The notes: generated from the sequence alone by a model not told the origin. Positions 1 to 9,745 are shown, counted from the first letter of the stretch. The stretch is DNA of 64,000 nucleotides from Algoriphagus vanfongensis DSM 17529 (GCF_000429465.1 NZ_AUBX01000010.1:62001-126000), one strand, 5' to 3'. Made by a program: numbers and translations.

Positions 1-1083
1 GGAAAGTGAGCTATTCTTTTGGATCAAATCCAACAGAGGTGCGGCTACCATCGAACTAAACCATGCTAGTATATCCCCAAAACCCGCTTGCCCTGCTTCT
101 AAGCCTATCCAACCTGGAACCACCGACCCGTTTACTTGACCGCAGATTCCGGGCACCAAGCGACTTTCCATATCCTTTGCGGAGGCTATTAAGATATCAC
201 AAGTGGACGTCCCCACTACTTTGACGAGCGTATTTTCCGTGATTCCGGCACCTACAGCTCCCGCATGTGCATCGATTGTCCCCACGGCCACCAAAGTCTC
301 CTCAGATAGTCCCAGTTTTCTTGCCCATACTTTACTGATTTTACCAGCAGCCTCGACTGACGTGTAAGTTGATTCAAACAAGCGATCCCGTATTCCTCTG
401 AGAGATTCATCCAGTTGCACTAAGAAATCATCAGAGGGAAGTCCATTCCAGCTTTGATGCCATAGTGCCTTGTGTCCTGCCGCGCATCTTGATCGTTTGA
501 CGAGAGCTGGAGGTAACCCTGTCAGTACTCCCGTGATGTAATCACAATGCTCCATCCAAGTGTAGGCCCCTGCAGCTACACTTTTATCCTTCCTGTGAAT
601 AGAAAGAATTTTGGCCCAAAACCACTCAGAAGAATACAAGCCTCCCGAAAACTTTGTAAAATCCTCACCTCCCCAGTTTTTAGCAAATGCTGTGATCTCG
701 TTAGCCTCTGCAATGGCTGTATGATCTTTCCAAAGTAGCATCATTGCATTTGGGTTCCCCTCAAAATCAGGCTCCAAAGCCAAGGAAGCACCTTGCTCAT
801 TGACCGCCATAGGTGATGAACCAGTAGTATCTACACAAATTGCCTTAATCAGATCTACCTTCACTTCCGACTTGCGGACTACCTCGGAAAGGGTAGCCTC
901 TAGTCCTTCTAGATGATCTAAAGGGTGTTGTCTAAACTGATTGATCGCAGGCTCACAATAAAGCCCCTTTTTCCAACGAGGATAGGCGAAGACAGAAGAG
1001 CTCAAGACGTTACCCTTCACAGTATCCACCAAAACAGCTCTGACTGAATCTGTACCATAGTCCAGTCCGATTACATAGCTCAT
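1..1083 (-). CDS. Ribulokinase-family (FGGY) carbohydrate kinase, 3' end outside window
   Basis: Reading the minus strand from the ATG at 1083 gives 361 uninterrupted codons that run off the left edge; FGGY ribulokinases are about 550 residues, so roughly the last third is missing. Visible family marks are the N-terminal phosphate-binding loop GLDYGTDSVRA, CVDTTGSSP, LWKDHTA, WMEHCDYITG and VGTIDAHAGAVGAG, a pattern closest to AraB-type ribulokinases. The enzyme should phosphorylate a ketopentose or 6-deoxyketose with ATP in the cytoplasm. It is the last visible gene of the polysaccharide locus, 1 nt after the symporter gene. The locus also encodes a fucose-isomerase-family enzyme that could supply its ketose. 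Family assignment is firm; the true sugar (L-ribulose, D-ribulose, fuculose or rhamnulose) cannot be read from the sequence. Confidence 0.85.
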   Translation of the reverse strand, partial: MSYVIGLDYGTDSVRAVLVDTVKGNVLSSSVFAYPRWKKGLYCEPAINQFRQHPLDHLEGLEATLSEVVRKSEVKVDLIKAICVDTTGSSPMAVNEQGASLALEPDFEGNPNAMMLLWKDHTAIAEANEITAFAKNWGGEDFTKFSGGLYSSEWFWAKILSIHRKDKSVAAGAYTWMEHCDYITGVLTGLPPALVKRSRCAAGHKALWHQSWNGLPSDDFLVQLDESLRGIRDRLFESTYTSVEAAGKISKVWARKLGLSEETLVAVGTIDAHAGAVGAGITENTLVKVVGTSTCDILIASAKDMESRLVPGICGQVNGSVVPGWIGLEAGQAGFGDILAWFSSMVAAPLLDLIQKNSSLS

Positions 1084-1084
1084 C

Positions 1085-2578
1085 TTATTGATTGGTTTGT
1101 TTGGAAAAAAATCCTGTCAAGAGAAAGCCAACCACAAAAATGGTCAAGGTTCCCATGACAATCGTCAAGTTTGCGTGCAGTGTGTTTTGATACGCTTCAA
1201 GGGCTGTGCCCTGCCAGACTACTGGAGAAAGACTCATCCATCCTATCACCACTACCCCACAGATTACGCCTATTGCAGCTGCTTTGCTGCTTGTTTTGGG
1301 GATGATGAATCCCAATAAAAACAAGCCCAATATTCCCCCACTAAAAATGGAAGATAAGGCCCACCAAGCATCTAAGGCGCTGGTCACTCCATTAAAAGCG
1401 AGCGCCACCACAATACTGATCAATCCCATCACAAAAGAAGCAGCCAAAAGAACCTTCATAGACTCACGCTCTTTCGCATGAGGCCTGATATATTTTCTGT
1501 AATGATCAGAAAGAAATACAGTCGCAGAACTATTGATACTCGTGGACACAGTACTCATCCCTGCAGCGAAGATCGAGGCAATCAAAATCCCGGTAACTCC
1601 CTGCGGTAGGCCAGAAACGATGAAATAAGGAAATACTTTGTCGGCATTTTCTGCCAAGTGCAGTTCCGCCGGTAATAGGTCTGGGTAAGCTTGATAGTAC
1701 GAGTACAACGCCGTGCCAATGAAAAAGAAGAGCAAAGAAACCGGAACATAAAGCAAACTTCCCAACCAAGTAGATTTCACTGCTTCTTTTTGGTTTTTAG
1801 CAGAAATATAGCGCTGAATGTAACTTTGATCTATCCCGAAATTCTGAAGATTTATAAACAAGCCGTACACAAGAATCAGCCAAAAAGTGGATTCTACGAA
1901 GTTAAAATCAAAACTACCCAAGCTGAACTTATCAGCCTCAGCTGCAATAGAAAACACCTCAGAAGGTCCATTGGGCATAGAGAATAGAATCACCACCACA
2001 CAGAGCAAAGCTCCTCCGATCAGCACAATACCTTGAATTGCATCAGTCCAAATCACAGCTTCTATCCCTCCCAACATGGCGTAAACCATCACACTGATGC
2101 CTGTGCAGACAATGATAGTGGGAATACTCCAGCCAAATAATGCATTCATCGGCAGAGCCAACAAGTACATGATAGCCCCCATCCTAGCCAACTGGGTCAA
2201 GAGATAACAAACCGAAGCATAGATCCTTGCCCAAGCACCAAATCTAGTTTCCAAATAGTAATAGGCAGACTCACTCTGTAGCCGTCTATACAAGGGGACA
2301 AAATACTTGACCGCAATCCAAGCTGCCAAAGGAATGGAAAGACTAAAAACAAACCCATTCCAGTTGGAGAGATAGGCATTGCCAGGAAGCGCAAGAAAAC
2401 TGATACTGCTTACAAAAGTCGCGAAAATGGACATGCCTATTGCCCAACTGGGAAGCCTCCCCCCTCCCGTGGTATAGTCTGAGGCAGTTCGTTTTCTAAA
2501 GGAAAATGAAATTCCGAAGAGCACGATTCCGGCCATGTAAATCAAAAAGATAACTAAATCAAAAACAGGTAAATCCAT
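1085..2578 (-). CDS. Sodium:solute symporter (SSS/SGLT family)
   Basis: A 497-residue integral membrane protein with about 13 hydrophobic segments, typical of the SSS family. Characteristic stretches are the RKRTASDYTTGGGRLPSW segment after TM1, the FVSSISFLALPGNAY region, and GGIEAVIWTDAIQG in the core. It should take up a sugar or sugar acid across the inner membrane with sodium. It sits between the aldolase and the kinase genes of a sulfated-polysaccharide locus, so its substrate is probably the monosaccharide released by that locus. E. coli yidK, a related symporter, also lies beside a sulfatase (yidJ) and a DUF3748 gene (yidR), the same trio as here. Substrate is inferred from context only. 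Confidence 0.88.
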   Translation of the reverse strand: MDLPVFDLVIFLIYMAGIVLFGISFSFRKRTASDYTTGGGRLPSWAIGMSIFATFVSSISFLALPGNAYLSNWNGFVFSLSIPLAAWIAVKYFVPLYRRLQSESAYYYLETRFGAWARIYASVCYLLTQLARMGAIMYLLALPMNALFGWSIPTIIVCTGISVMVYAMLGGIEAVIWTDAIQGIVLIGGALLCVVVILFSMPNGPSEVFSIAAEADKFSLGSFDFNFVESTFWLILVYGLFINLQNFGIDQSYIQRYISAKNQKEAVKSTWLGSLLYVPVSLLFFFIGTALYSYYQAYPDLLPAELHLAENADKVFPYFIVSGLPQGVTGILIASIFAAGMSTVSTSINSSATVFLSDHYRKYIRPHAKERESMKVLLAASFVMGLISIVVALAFNGVTSALDAWWALSSIFSGGILGLFLLGFIIPKTSSKAAAIGVICGVVVIGWMSLSPVVWQGTALEAYQNTLHANLTIVMGTLTIFVVGFLLTGFFSKQTNQ

Positions 2579-2625
2579 TTATTAAAGGTTAAAAGGGTAT
2601 AATGGGTCAATAGGTAACTCTAGAA

Positions 2626-3567
2626 CTAAACTTCAATTTGCTCTTGGCTGAGGACCAAAGCCTCCACTTTTTTCTTCAACAATTCTACTTCCTCTTCTTT
2701 GAAAGGGAAGAGCGGAGGTAGAAAATTAGCCTGACACAATCCCTTCAAGGAAAGAGCTGTTTTCAATCCTTTTAGGTAGCTGGACTTGTAGCCTCCCAGT
2801 TGATAGATCTGCTGTCCCAGATTCATCACTTGTGCCTGATATTTTTGAATCCGGTCAAAATCCCGATTCGCTGCGGCCTCATACAGTTTCACATACAGAC
2901 TCGGAAAAAGATTTGCTCCTCCACATACGCCTCCATGACTTCCCATCAATACCGTTTCGGCCATCATCTCCTCAGGGCCTACCATCAGCACAAAATCTTT
3001 GTTTTCTCTAAATGCATGACAAAGAGACTGAAAATAAACTCCATTGGCTGAGCTATCCTTTAGACCGATCACATTGGGATGGGCGGAAAGCCTCATCACA
3101 GTGGAGACCTCCAGCACCAACTTGGTATGGGACGGCATATTGTATAAATATAAAGGAAGTGAAACCGATCCAGCTAATTGCCAGAAATAATCGTGCAGCT
3201 CATCCTGATCGATATTCATATAAAATGGCGGGGCAGCGACTACGGCATCGGCTCCACTCTCAGTCGCTACCTTTGCCAAGGAGACACTTTCCTCAATGGA
3301 TACATCGGTGATCCCTACCAACACCGGCACTCTTCCCTGAACCAGTTTACAGGTTTCTTGGATCAGTTCTCTTCTGGTGTGATAACTCAATTGGGAAAAT
3401 TCTCCGGTTGTCCCTAAAATAAAAATTCCATGTACGCCGCCTTCAATGAGGTGATCAATTAAAATTTTCACACTATCGAGATCCAGCGAGCCGTCAAGAT
3501 TCAATGGAGTCACCATAGGTGGGACAATCCCTCTTAGGGGTTGTAGAGCGCGTTTTGTAGCTGTCAT
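2626..3567 (-). CDS. Dihydrodipicolinate synthase/N-acetylneuraminate lyase family aldolase
   Basis: 313 residues, the usual length for this class I aldolase family. The GTTGE loop lies at residues 52-56, the catalytic Tyr in LYLYNMPS at about 142 and the Schiff-base Lys in IGLKDSS at 170, so the enzyme looks active. Members cleave or form pyruvate adducts: DHDPS, sialic acid lyase, 2-keto-3-deoxy sugar acid aldolases. Because the gene lies in a catabolic locus with an isomerase, a kinase and a symporter, lysine biosynthesis is unlikely; a 2-keto-3-deoxy sugar acid or a sialic-acid-like substrate is more probable. Its ATG follows the stop of the upstream DUF3748 gene region with no spacer, so the genes are co-transcribed. 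Confidence 0.85.
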   Translation of the reverse strand: MTATKRALQPLRGIVPPMVTPLNLDGSLDLDSVKILIDHLIEGGVHGIFILGTTGEFSQLSYHTRRELIQETCKLVQGRVPVLVGITDVSIEESVSLAKVATESGADAVVAAPPFYMNIDQDELHDYFWQLAGSVSLPLYLYNMPSHTKLVLEVSTVMRLSAHPNVIGLKDSSANGVYFQSLCHAFRENKDFVLMVGPEEMMAETVLMGSHGGVCGGANLFPSLYVKLYEAAANRDFDRIQKYQAQVMNLGQQIYQLGGYKSSYLKGLKTALSLKGLCQANFLPPLFPFKEEEVELLKKKVEALVLSQEQIEV

Positions 3568-5040
3568 TTATCTGTTTTTAAACGATTTGGATAGGTCTAA
3601 GAAAAAAACCTGATAATAGGATTCATCGGAGGCTCCTACTTTCCGGTTGTAAGCGAGTTGATAGCCCGAATTGGACCAATTGATATTACTGAGTTGTGTT
3701 TGTGATGATTTAGCTTCTAGGATCAAATGGGTAATTCCCTTAGACACGTCTGTGATATATATATTTTCTGAAGCTCCATAGGCCAGATATTTTCCATCAA
3801 AACTGAGTGCAAAGGAGGTTTCTGGAGAAAATGAATTGAAAGTAACCTGCTTGATTTCTCCACCAGTGGGAGCTATGGAAAATACCTGAACAATTCCATG
3901 GATGTCTCTTTTGTAAAAGTAAATAGCACTCCCATCCGGAGAGGATCTTAGCCATTGTCTTGGGCCAAACACTCCTGGATATTTACTTTCAGATGTATAG
4001 GTCAGCCTTCTCTGTTTGATGGTTGGAGGAATGGAAGGCAAGTGAGTCTTACTTCCTCCATCCAAGTATTTTTCGATTTCCTGAGCCGTATTAGGTAGAT
4101 CACTGATAAATACTTCAGTAACCAATTCCCCAGCTTCATTCACCACATCTCCCAAATAGGCCACGGCTCTTTGCTGGGAATTACCATTGCTTTTTCGATA
4201 GCCGGTCACTCCTACCCAGCATTCTTCATAGGCTTTTTTGATCTCATCGGATCCAGCTTTCGGCTGTGGCGTAACTTCTGCTATTAAGAATGCCAAGCTA
4301 GTCCCTTGGAAATTTGCGGCATCAGTGGTTCCCTGCAACTTTGCATGATTTCCATTCCAAAAGACACCTACGGTCCGTAAATCCTGAATTGTAGAATCTT
4401 GAGTGGCTTGGTGCGCCAGTACTTCATCATTGTACGTGTAGCTTATCCAATGCCCATCTGCGCTATAGGAATAGGCATGAGATCCGCCCCGAAGGCTTCC
4501 CGGGGTATAAGGCTCTACCACGTCTCGAGTCTCGAGAGGAGTAGCCTTCCCAGAATCCAAGTTCAGCTCCATCCCAAACCTTCTGATCAGATCATAGGGT
4601 TTGTTCTGATTGGCATCTTTCAAACCATGGATAAAAACAATCTTCTGCTCGGAAGGATGAAAACTGACAGCTCCTACTCCTGGCCCAAACTGACTTTGAT
4701 TATCCAAGTGATAGACCGTCTTCAGTTCCTTCTTCTTGATATCCAAAACCTGAATAAAAGCATTCTCCCCAATCTTGCTGTCATCGTTTCTGTTGTCCAA
4801 CACCAGAAGTCGATCATCTGGAGAAAATGCCTGTCTTTGGTTCAAAAAGTGCCCTTTTGCCTCATTGGTCAATTGGAGTTCTTCGATTTCCAAAAGTGTA
4901 TTTGAATCAGATTCAGTATTCATATTAGTTTCTTTTGACTGGCAAGCGCCTGTAACCAGTTGTAATCCTAGACCAAGGAGAATCAAACAAATCCCATTGG
5001 CTGTTGAGTTTGCTGAGCTATGCTTAGAATGAAAAGTCAT
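3568..5040 (-). CDS. DUF3748 (YidR-like) beta-propeller lipoprotein
   Basis: 490 residues with an N-terminal hydrophobic segment ending in the lipobox-like VTGAC (about residues 29-33), so probably a lipoprotein. The body has repeated WD40/PD40-like blades (AFSPDDRLLVLD, AVSFHPSEQKIVF, SYSADGHWISYTY, RSSPDGSAIYFY, ALSFDGKYLAYG) and the segments YDLIRRFGMEL and TPGSLRGGSHAYSYS that recall DUF3748 proteins such as E. coli YidR. No enzymatic activity is established for the family. It overlaps the FG-GAP gene upstream by 4 nt (ATGA) and abuts the aldolase gene downstream, so it belongs to the same transcript. It may bind or cleave an oligosaccharide; a TolB-like propeller without catalytic role is the alternative. 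DUF assignment is from memory of the family pattern. Confidence 0.68.
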   Translation of the reverse strand: MTFHSKHSSANSTANGICLILLGLGLQLVTGACQSKETNMNTESDSNTLLEIEELQLTNEAKGHFLNQRQAFSPDDRLLVLDNRNDDSKIGENAFIQVLDIKKKELKTVYHLDNQSQFGPGVGAVSFHPSEQKIVFIHGLKDANQNKPYDLIRRFGMELNLDSGKATPLETRDVVEPYTPGSLRGGSHAYSYSADGHWISYTYNDEVLAHQATQDSTIQDLRTVGVFWNGNHAKLQGTTDAANFQGTSLAFLIAEVTPQPKAGSDEIKKAYEECWVGVTGYRKSNGNSQQRAVAYLGDVVNEAGELVTEVFISDLPNTAQEIEKYLDGGSKTHLPSIPPTIKQRRLTYTSESKYPGVFGPRQWLRSSPDGSAIYFYKRDIHGIVQVFSIAPTGGEIKQVTFNSFSPETSFALSFDGKYLAYGASENIYITDVSKGITHLILEAKSSQTQLSNINWSNSGYQLAYNRKVGASDESYYQVFFLDLSKSFKNR

Positions 5041-7001
5041 CTAGCAAAATGATAGAAATGCCCATCTTCTGCTCCAACAAGGATTTCTGGCACCCCATCC
5101 TTGTTCCAATCCACGAACGTCGGGCTAGTGGTATGGCCTGCCAATATTCTTTCTCCTATCGGACCTCGATGAGCAAAAATCACTTTGTCGGTACTTTGGG
5201 ACGTATTCTCAAACCAACTGACATTGACACTATTGACTAGAAGATCCAAATCTCCGTCTCCATCCCAATCGACTATTGAAATCTTCCTTCTTCCACTTCC
5301 ACCTGCCTCGGCATTATTTAGTTGAAGTGGGCCTCCCTCTTCATTTACAGCTTGATCTTTATTTGTAAAAACGGATGCATTTTCACCATAAAAGATTTTT
5401 CTACCCGGTAAAATGGCATGCTCATTGCCAACCTCTACTCCCTCAAAAAAGGATAAATAGCCCTCATGATCCAACATGACCAGATCCATAAGTCCATCTT
5501 CATTCCAATCAATGGCGTAAGGAGTCGTGCGCCATTGGCTGACTAATTCATCTGATTCGGACTTCCACCAGTTCCAAGCGGGTGAGGTCACTGGGCTATT
5601 TCCACGTTGCATCTTGATAGGACGAGGAGTTTCCAGACCAGCTTCGGTATTTCTGATCCATTCCACTTTTCCCCAAATAGAATTGAAAACAATGTCCTTC
5701 AAACCATCACCATCCCAATCCGCTACTGAAAGTGTCGTATATCCCCATTTGGCCTCAGCAGGGCCTTGAATAGATCCATTAGGTCCGGCTTGAATCCGAA
5801 TAGTCTTGCCATTTTCTTTTAATAGTTGAGGTTCGGACCAACTTGGGATTTCTCCTCCCAAGTTCTCAATAAATGCAAAGTATCCTGCGGAATTACCCGT
5901 GATCAAATCCTCGTCTCCGTCATTGTCCCAATCTACACTTACGGGAGTAGCCAAGGCTCCAAATTTCAAATTATCTGACTGCTGTCGAAAGTAATCTGGC
6001 GAGTCAAAAACCGGCACTCCCCTTTCTATCTTTCCCGAATTCCTGATCCAAGCCACCCTGCCATCTTCATCTCCCACTATCAGATCCACATGACCGTCTC
6101 TATCCCAATCAAGTGCTATTGGAATTATCATTTCGAGGTCCATTTTGATCAGACCAGAAGAATTTTCAAGGAAAACACCTTTTTTATACTCGGGTTTCTC
6201 CCGTGTCCCTATATTTTCAAAATAAGTCAAGCGATCCAAAAACTCCCCGCATATCAAATCGAGATCTCCATCCCCATCAAAATCTGCAAAATTGGGTGAT
6301 GGTGCACCATAAACATCCAACACTTCTCCTCCCGCCTCAAGCTTTCCTTTATTGATATAAGTTTCTCCCTGGTTTTCTAGTAAAAACACGAAACCATGAA
6401 GCGGTCCATTGACCCATTCCCCTTGCTCATTGAAAGCATTGTCCCAGCCATAGTCCGCCCAATCATCAATTCCCACAGCTATATCTAAATCTCCATCTCC
6501 ATCATAATCCACCATTTTCCATTGATTGAAGCGAACCTTTTCAAATTGATTTTTGATTTCATCCGCATCATAGAGTTCTTTGGTTTGCTCACCCAATTCA
6601 CTTTTGAAATTGGTCAATTCAGCTCCTGGCACAGTGACAAAAACCCCTTGGTCTGTATGGGAGATTTGGACGTTTTTGATGGCATCCCCTATTCTGACAG
6701 GCGGCGCGAAATCAGGAAAGTCCTCTCCACTTGTATTTTCAAAGAAGTAGAGGCCATTGAAAGGTTTGTCAGGACAAGACACCAACATATCCATGTCTCC
6801 GTCCCCGTCGTAATCCATAGGCAGTGGCCAGGCCCATAAGCCCACCCCCAAAAAGGAAGTTGCAGCATCATTATTATACTTTACTAGTTGGAAGTCACTG
6901 GAAGCGGAACCTGCATCTGACTCAATTTTTTCTTCTTCCTTGACACAGGAAGTCATGAAAATAGAAGCGGCTAGAGAAAATATAATGGATTTATTTTTCA
7001 T
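5037..7001 (-). CDS. FG-GAP/VCBS repeat surface lipoprotein
   Basis: 654 residues. The signal peptide ends in a lipobox (FMTSC, Cys at about residue 19). Nine Asp-rich FG-GAP calcium loops can be counted, among them DYDGDGDMDMLV, DYDGDGDLDIAVG, DFDGDGDLDLICG, DWDRDGHVDLIVG, DWDNDGDEDLITG, DWDGDGLKDIVF, DWNEDGLMDLV and DWDGDGDLDLLV. This predicts a seven- to eight-bladed integrin-like propeller bound to calcium and tethered to the outer membrane. In Bacteroidota polysaccharide loci such proteins bind glycans or, in some cases, are lyases. The gene lies between a sulfatase and the DUF3748 gene and is translationally coupled to the latter. Function is otherwise unknown. Confidence 0.85.
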   Translation of the reverse strand: MKNKSIIFSLAASIFMTSCVKEEEKIESDAGSASSDFQLVKYNNDAATSFLGVGLWAWPLPMDYDGDGDMDMLVSCPDKPFNGLYFFENTSGEDFPDFAPPVRIGDAIKNVQISHTDQGVFVTVPGAELTNFKSELGEQTKELYDADEIKNQFEKVRFNQWKMVDYDGDGDLDIAVGIDDWADYGWDNAFNEQGEWVNGPLHGFVFLLENQGETYINKGKLEAGGEVLDVYGAPSPNFADFDGDGDLDLICGEFLDRLTYFENIGTREKPEYKKGVFLENSSGLIKMDLEMIIPIALDWDRDGHVDLIVGDEDGRVAWIRNSGKIERGVPVFDSPDYFRQQSDNLKFGALATPVSVDWDNDGDEDLITGNSAGYFAFIENLGGEIPSWSEPQLLKENGKTIRIQAGPNGSIQGPAEAKWGYTTLSVADWDGDGLKDIVFNSIWGKVEWIRNTEAGLETPRPIKMQRGNSPVTSPAWNWWKSESDELVSQWRTTPYAIDWNEDGLMDLVMLDHEGYLSFFEGVEVGNEHAILPGRKIFYGENASVFTNKDQAVNEEGGPLQLNNAEAGGSGRRKISIVDWDGDGDLDLLVNSVNVSWFENTSQSTDKVIFAHRGPIGERILAGHTTSPTFVDWNKDGVPEILVGAEDGHFYHFAR

Positions 7002-7012
7002 TGAAGTACTAT

Positions 7013-8485
7013 TTATTTGTTAGATAAATGGCTAAGTAAAGGGTCCTCGATCTCCTTCATCTTTTGCAAAATCTTATTGGTAAGCTCTGATATAATTTGT
7101 TGTGTTTCGGGAGAATTATTATGAATCAGATTATTTCTTTCTTCCGCATCCCCCTCTAAATAATAGAGCTCATCTCGAGAGGGATCATGAAAATCCTTCA
7201 CCAATTTCCACTGATCAGTCCTATAGGCCCTCATTAGAGCGGTGCTATAGTTCATCATGCTATATTCAGCATATAGGTCGTTATCCCAATTAGCAATAGG
7301 CTGTCTTTTCAAGATCGGAACTATGCTTCTACCGCGAAGGATTTTATGGCTAGGCACATCGGTATTAGTCATATCCAGCACGGTCGGGTACCAATCCAAA
7401 TTGGTGAAGGTCTCAATTATTCGTGTACCTGGTTTAATAACTCCTAGCCATCTAATGATAACCGGCACTCTTAAAGATTGATCATATAGATTTGGCCTAG
7501 AGTTTTTAGCTAAGTTTTCGGTAGCGGGATGGACTGTTTTTGTAATCCAGTATCCATTTCCCTTATGCTCTATCCCATTATGCCCCATGCTGTAGCCATG
7601 ATCAGAAGTAAAAATCACAATTGTGTTTTTTTCCAATCCCAGCTCCTTAAGCTTTGCCATTAACCTACCTACATTTCTATCTACCCCAGAAACACTTGCC
7701 ATATACTCCTTCATTTTGGATTTTACTTTTTCGGTGTCCAAATCAGGATAATCAGGATGCGGGACCTTCATCTCCAAGTGTTCGTAAGTTTGCCAATCTT
7801 CCTTTGCTACAGGGAGCCACTTCCCATGTGGAGATCTATAGTGAAGACTGAGAAAAAATGGTCCTAGTTTGTGCTTTTCAAGAAAGCTTACTGCTCTATC
7901 AGTTAAAATATCCACTGTAAGCCCTTCCATTTCTTTGACCGAACCATCTTCTTCCAAATTGGGATTTTCAGGAGATTCTCCACCTCCCGTAAGGCCCATA
8001 AAATATTCATATCCATGATTGGTGGGATGATACACCTTATCAGAGCCAGATTCTGTCCAGTCCCCCAAATGCCATTTACCAATCAGTCCTGTATGGTATC
8101 CTTCTGCAGACAAGACTTCCGGGAAAGTTAAACTTTCAGGATCCAAACCTATTGGCATGGATAAATCATATAATGTATGACCAGGCTGAGGAATAAAATC
8201 CAAAATTCCATATTCCGAGGCATACTGTCCTGTCATTAAAGACACTCTGGACGGACTGCAAACTGGAGTGGTCACAAAAGCATTTTCAAAAAACGCTCCT
8301 TGTTCAGCCAATTTGTCCAAATTAGCAGAGAAAGCTTGGTCATTTCCAGAAACTCCTAGAGTCCAAAAAGCTTGGTCATCAGTATAAATGAAAAGAATAT
8401 TGGGCCTATTTAATTGTGCATGGGACTCCCAACAGACACAAGTCAAGAGCAAAAAGCTGAATAAAATTGATTGTATACCTCTCAT
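7013..8485 (-). CDS. Sulfatase, S1 family (formylglycine-dependent)
   Basis: From the ATG at 8485 the product is 490 residues with a Sec signal peptide ending near SHAQ; an upstream TTG at 8497 would add only four residues and is less likely. Metal ligands are in IYTDDQ (about residues 34-38) and the formylglycine motif CSPSR is at residues 76-80, followed by LMTGQ, all diagnostic of active S1 sulfatases. Other landmarks are GKWHLGDW and IVIFTSDHGYSMG. The enzyme should remove sulfate esters from a polysaccharide in the periplasm after activation by a formylglycine-generating enzyme not present in this window. It is followed 11 nt later by the FG-GAP gene. Subfamily and regioselectivity cannot be decided here. 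Confidence 0.92.
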   Translation of the reverse strand: MRGIQSILFSFLLLTCVCWESHAQLNRPNILFIYTDDQAFWTLGVSGNDQAFSANLDKLAEQGAFFENAFVTTPVCSPSRVSLMTGQYASEYGILDFIPQPGHTLYDLSMPIGLDPESLTFPEVLSAEGYHTGLIGKWHLGDWTESGSDKVYHPTNHGYEYFMGLTGGGESPENPNLEEDGSVKEMEGLTVDILTDRAVSFLEKHKLGPFFLSLHYRSPHGKWLPVAKEDWQTYEHLEMKVPHPDYPDLDTEKVKSKMKEYMASVSGVDRNVGRLMAKLKELGLEKNTIVIFTSDHGYSMGHNGIEHKGNGYWITKTVHPATENLAKNSRPNLYDQSLRVPVIIRWLGVIKPGTRIIETFTNLDWYPTVLDMTNTDVPSHKILRGRSIVPILKRQPIANWDNDLYAEYSMMNYSTALMRAYRTDQWKLVKDFHDPSRDELYYLEGDAEERNNLIHNNSPETQQIISELTNKILQKMKEIEDPLLSHLSNK

Positions 8486-8510
8486 ATCATAGATCAACTA
8501 GAAAATCAAG

Positions 8511-9692
8511 TCATAGTAGTTTCCTGAATTTTTTGATCCGATGAAAAGTAAGGAAGTTGGCATCATGATTATTCCTAGCTCCTCCTATACCATCGTCATA
8601 TGCTGTTCTGGAAACAAACAAGATATCTTTCCCTTCAAAAAGAAAATCTACATATTGAAAGCCATGTTTTTTTACATCCTCATGTTGTAGCAATATCTTT
8701 TCTAGTGTCCAGTTTTTCAGGTCTTTGGAAGAGAATAAAGCTTGAGTATTCCGAATACCAGCGGGATTGTTACCTTCATTTTTACTTTTGACTTCTTCTG
8801 GAATATGATTGGCGATAGTCCAATAATGCTGACTTAAACTATCGTAAAGGATCGTGAATTTCTTACTTCCTCCATCAAAGGGAACAAAGCCATTCGATTC
8901 TTGAAAAGTAGCAATCTTTCCATCTGAAGAAATTTTTACCATTGCGGCTTTTTCATCCAAAGTGGACCGATCGTCAACCCGAAGAATATCCCAAAGAGTC
9001 TCATCTGGCCCCACGACTGCATTTCCTTCTAACCATCCTCCAAAATTGCCATCCAGATAGGTAGAATCGTAAAATAAAGTATTGCTCTTTGTCCAGGAGT
9101 CCGCCTCTAGCAAATCTGCGTCCACCGGGGCAGAAAGCATCATTGCTCCATACCTTTTTCCCCATTGCCTTATTGGTCCCATAGCACTTTCCATTGCTCT
9201 CCAAAGTCTACCGTTCCATTCAATGATGGGCATTGGCGCACAATGATATTCCCCTTCCAGTAATAATCCATTGTTTTGATCCGATGGCTCTGTCCATGAA
9301 GCTCCGCCGTCCAATGACCTTCTTATGATCGTGTTGCCATGATGACGATCCGTACCTAATAGATACACTGCTTGTTTATGTACAAACAATTTTGACCAAA
9401 AAGCCCCATTGATCGTTGCAATTTGTCTCCACGACTTTCCTTTATCTGTGGATTTATAGATCAGGGAGGTAGCTTGCACATGCTCGTTTGATTCGGGTCC
9501 AAATAAATCATGAGATGCTAAATAATCTCCATTAGGGAGGATGGCAATGCTCGGTGAACCAATATACTTTCCGCTAGATTGAGGACTATAACCTATGATC
9601 GTTCCGGGTACTTTTGAATAATCAATGGTCTGGGCCTGTATAATCGTATGAATGAGGATAAACAGGGCGCTAGATAGTTTTAAGTATTTCAT
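8511..9692 (-). CDS. BNR-repeat / sialidase-fold secreted protein
   Basis: 393 residues with a Sec signal peptide ending at about IIQAQ. Asp-box (BNR) motifs S-x-D-x-G-x-x-W occur as KSTDKGKSWRQ and RSLDGGASWTE, with a further GGSKKFTIL/KDLKNWTLEK blade, which predicts a six-bladed sialidase-type propeller. Proteins of this fold include sialidases, rhamnosidases and other exo-glycosidases, as well as non-catalytic binders. The context is a sulfatase on each side. No canonical FRIP motif or Arg triad was identified, so the sialidase name should not be used. This is one of the best candidates for the missing glycoside hydrolase of the locus. Confidence 0.75.
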   Translation of the reverse strand: MKYLKLSSALFILIHTIIQAQTIDYSKVPGTIIGYSPQSSGKYIGSPSIAILPNGDYLASHDLFGPESNEHVQATSLIYKSTDKGKSWRQIATINGAFWSKLFVHKQAVYLLGTDRHHGNTIIRRSLDGGASWTEPSDQNNGLLLEGEYHCAPMPIIEWNGRLWRAMESAMGPIRQWGKRYGAMMLSAPVDADLLEADSWTKSNTLFYDSTYLDGNFGGWLEGNAVVGPDETLWDILRVDDRSTLDEKAAMVKISSDGKIATFQESNGFVPFDGGSKKFTILYDSLSQHYWTIANHIPEEVKSKNEGNNPAGIRNTQALFSSKDLKNWTLEKILLQHEDVKKHGFQYVDFLFEGKDILFVSRTAYDDGIGGARNNHDANFLTFHRIKKFRKLL

Positions 9693-9745
9693 TTAGTTAT
9701 TTTGGTATTTGTTGGGCAATTAGGGCTTTGGATTCTAGCAATAGG

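Noticed and set aside
4399..4905. 168-codon plus-strand open frame opposite the DUF3748 gene
   Set aside because: Composition is that of an antisense shadow; the minus-strand reading has signal peptide and repeated blades. The same holds for other long opposite frames, e.g. 38515-39012, 42718-43197 and 51131-51643.
5037..7001. Apparent DNA repeats in the FG-GAP gene
   Set aside because: They encode the repeated Asp-rich calcium loops and differ at the nucleotide level; protein repeats, not a mobile or structural DNA repeat.
8511..9692. Naming the BNR-fold protein a sialidase
   Set aside because: Asp boxes support only the fold; the Arg triad and FRIP motif were not found, and the locus context is sulfated glycan.
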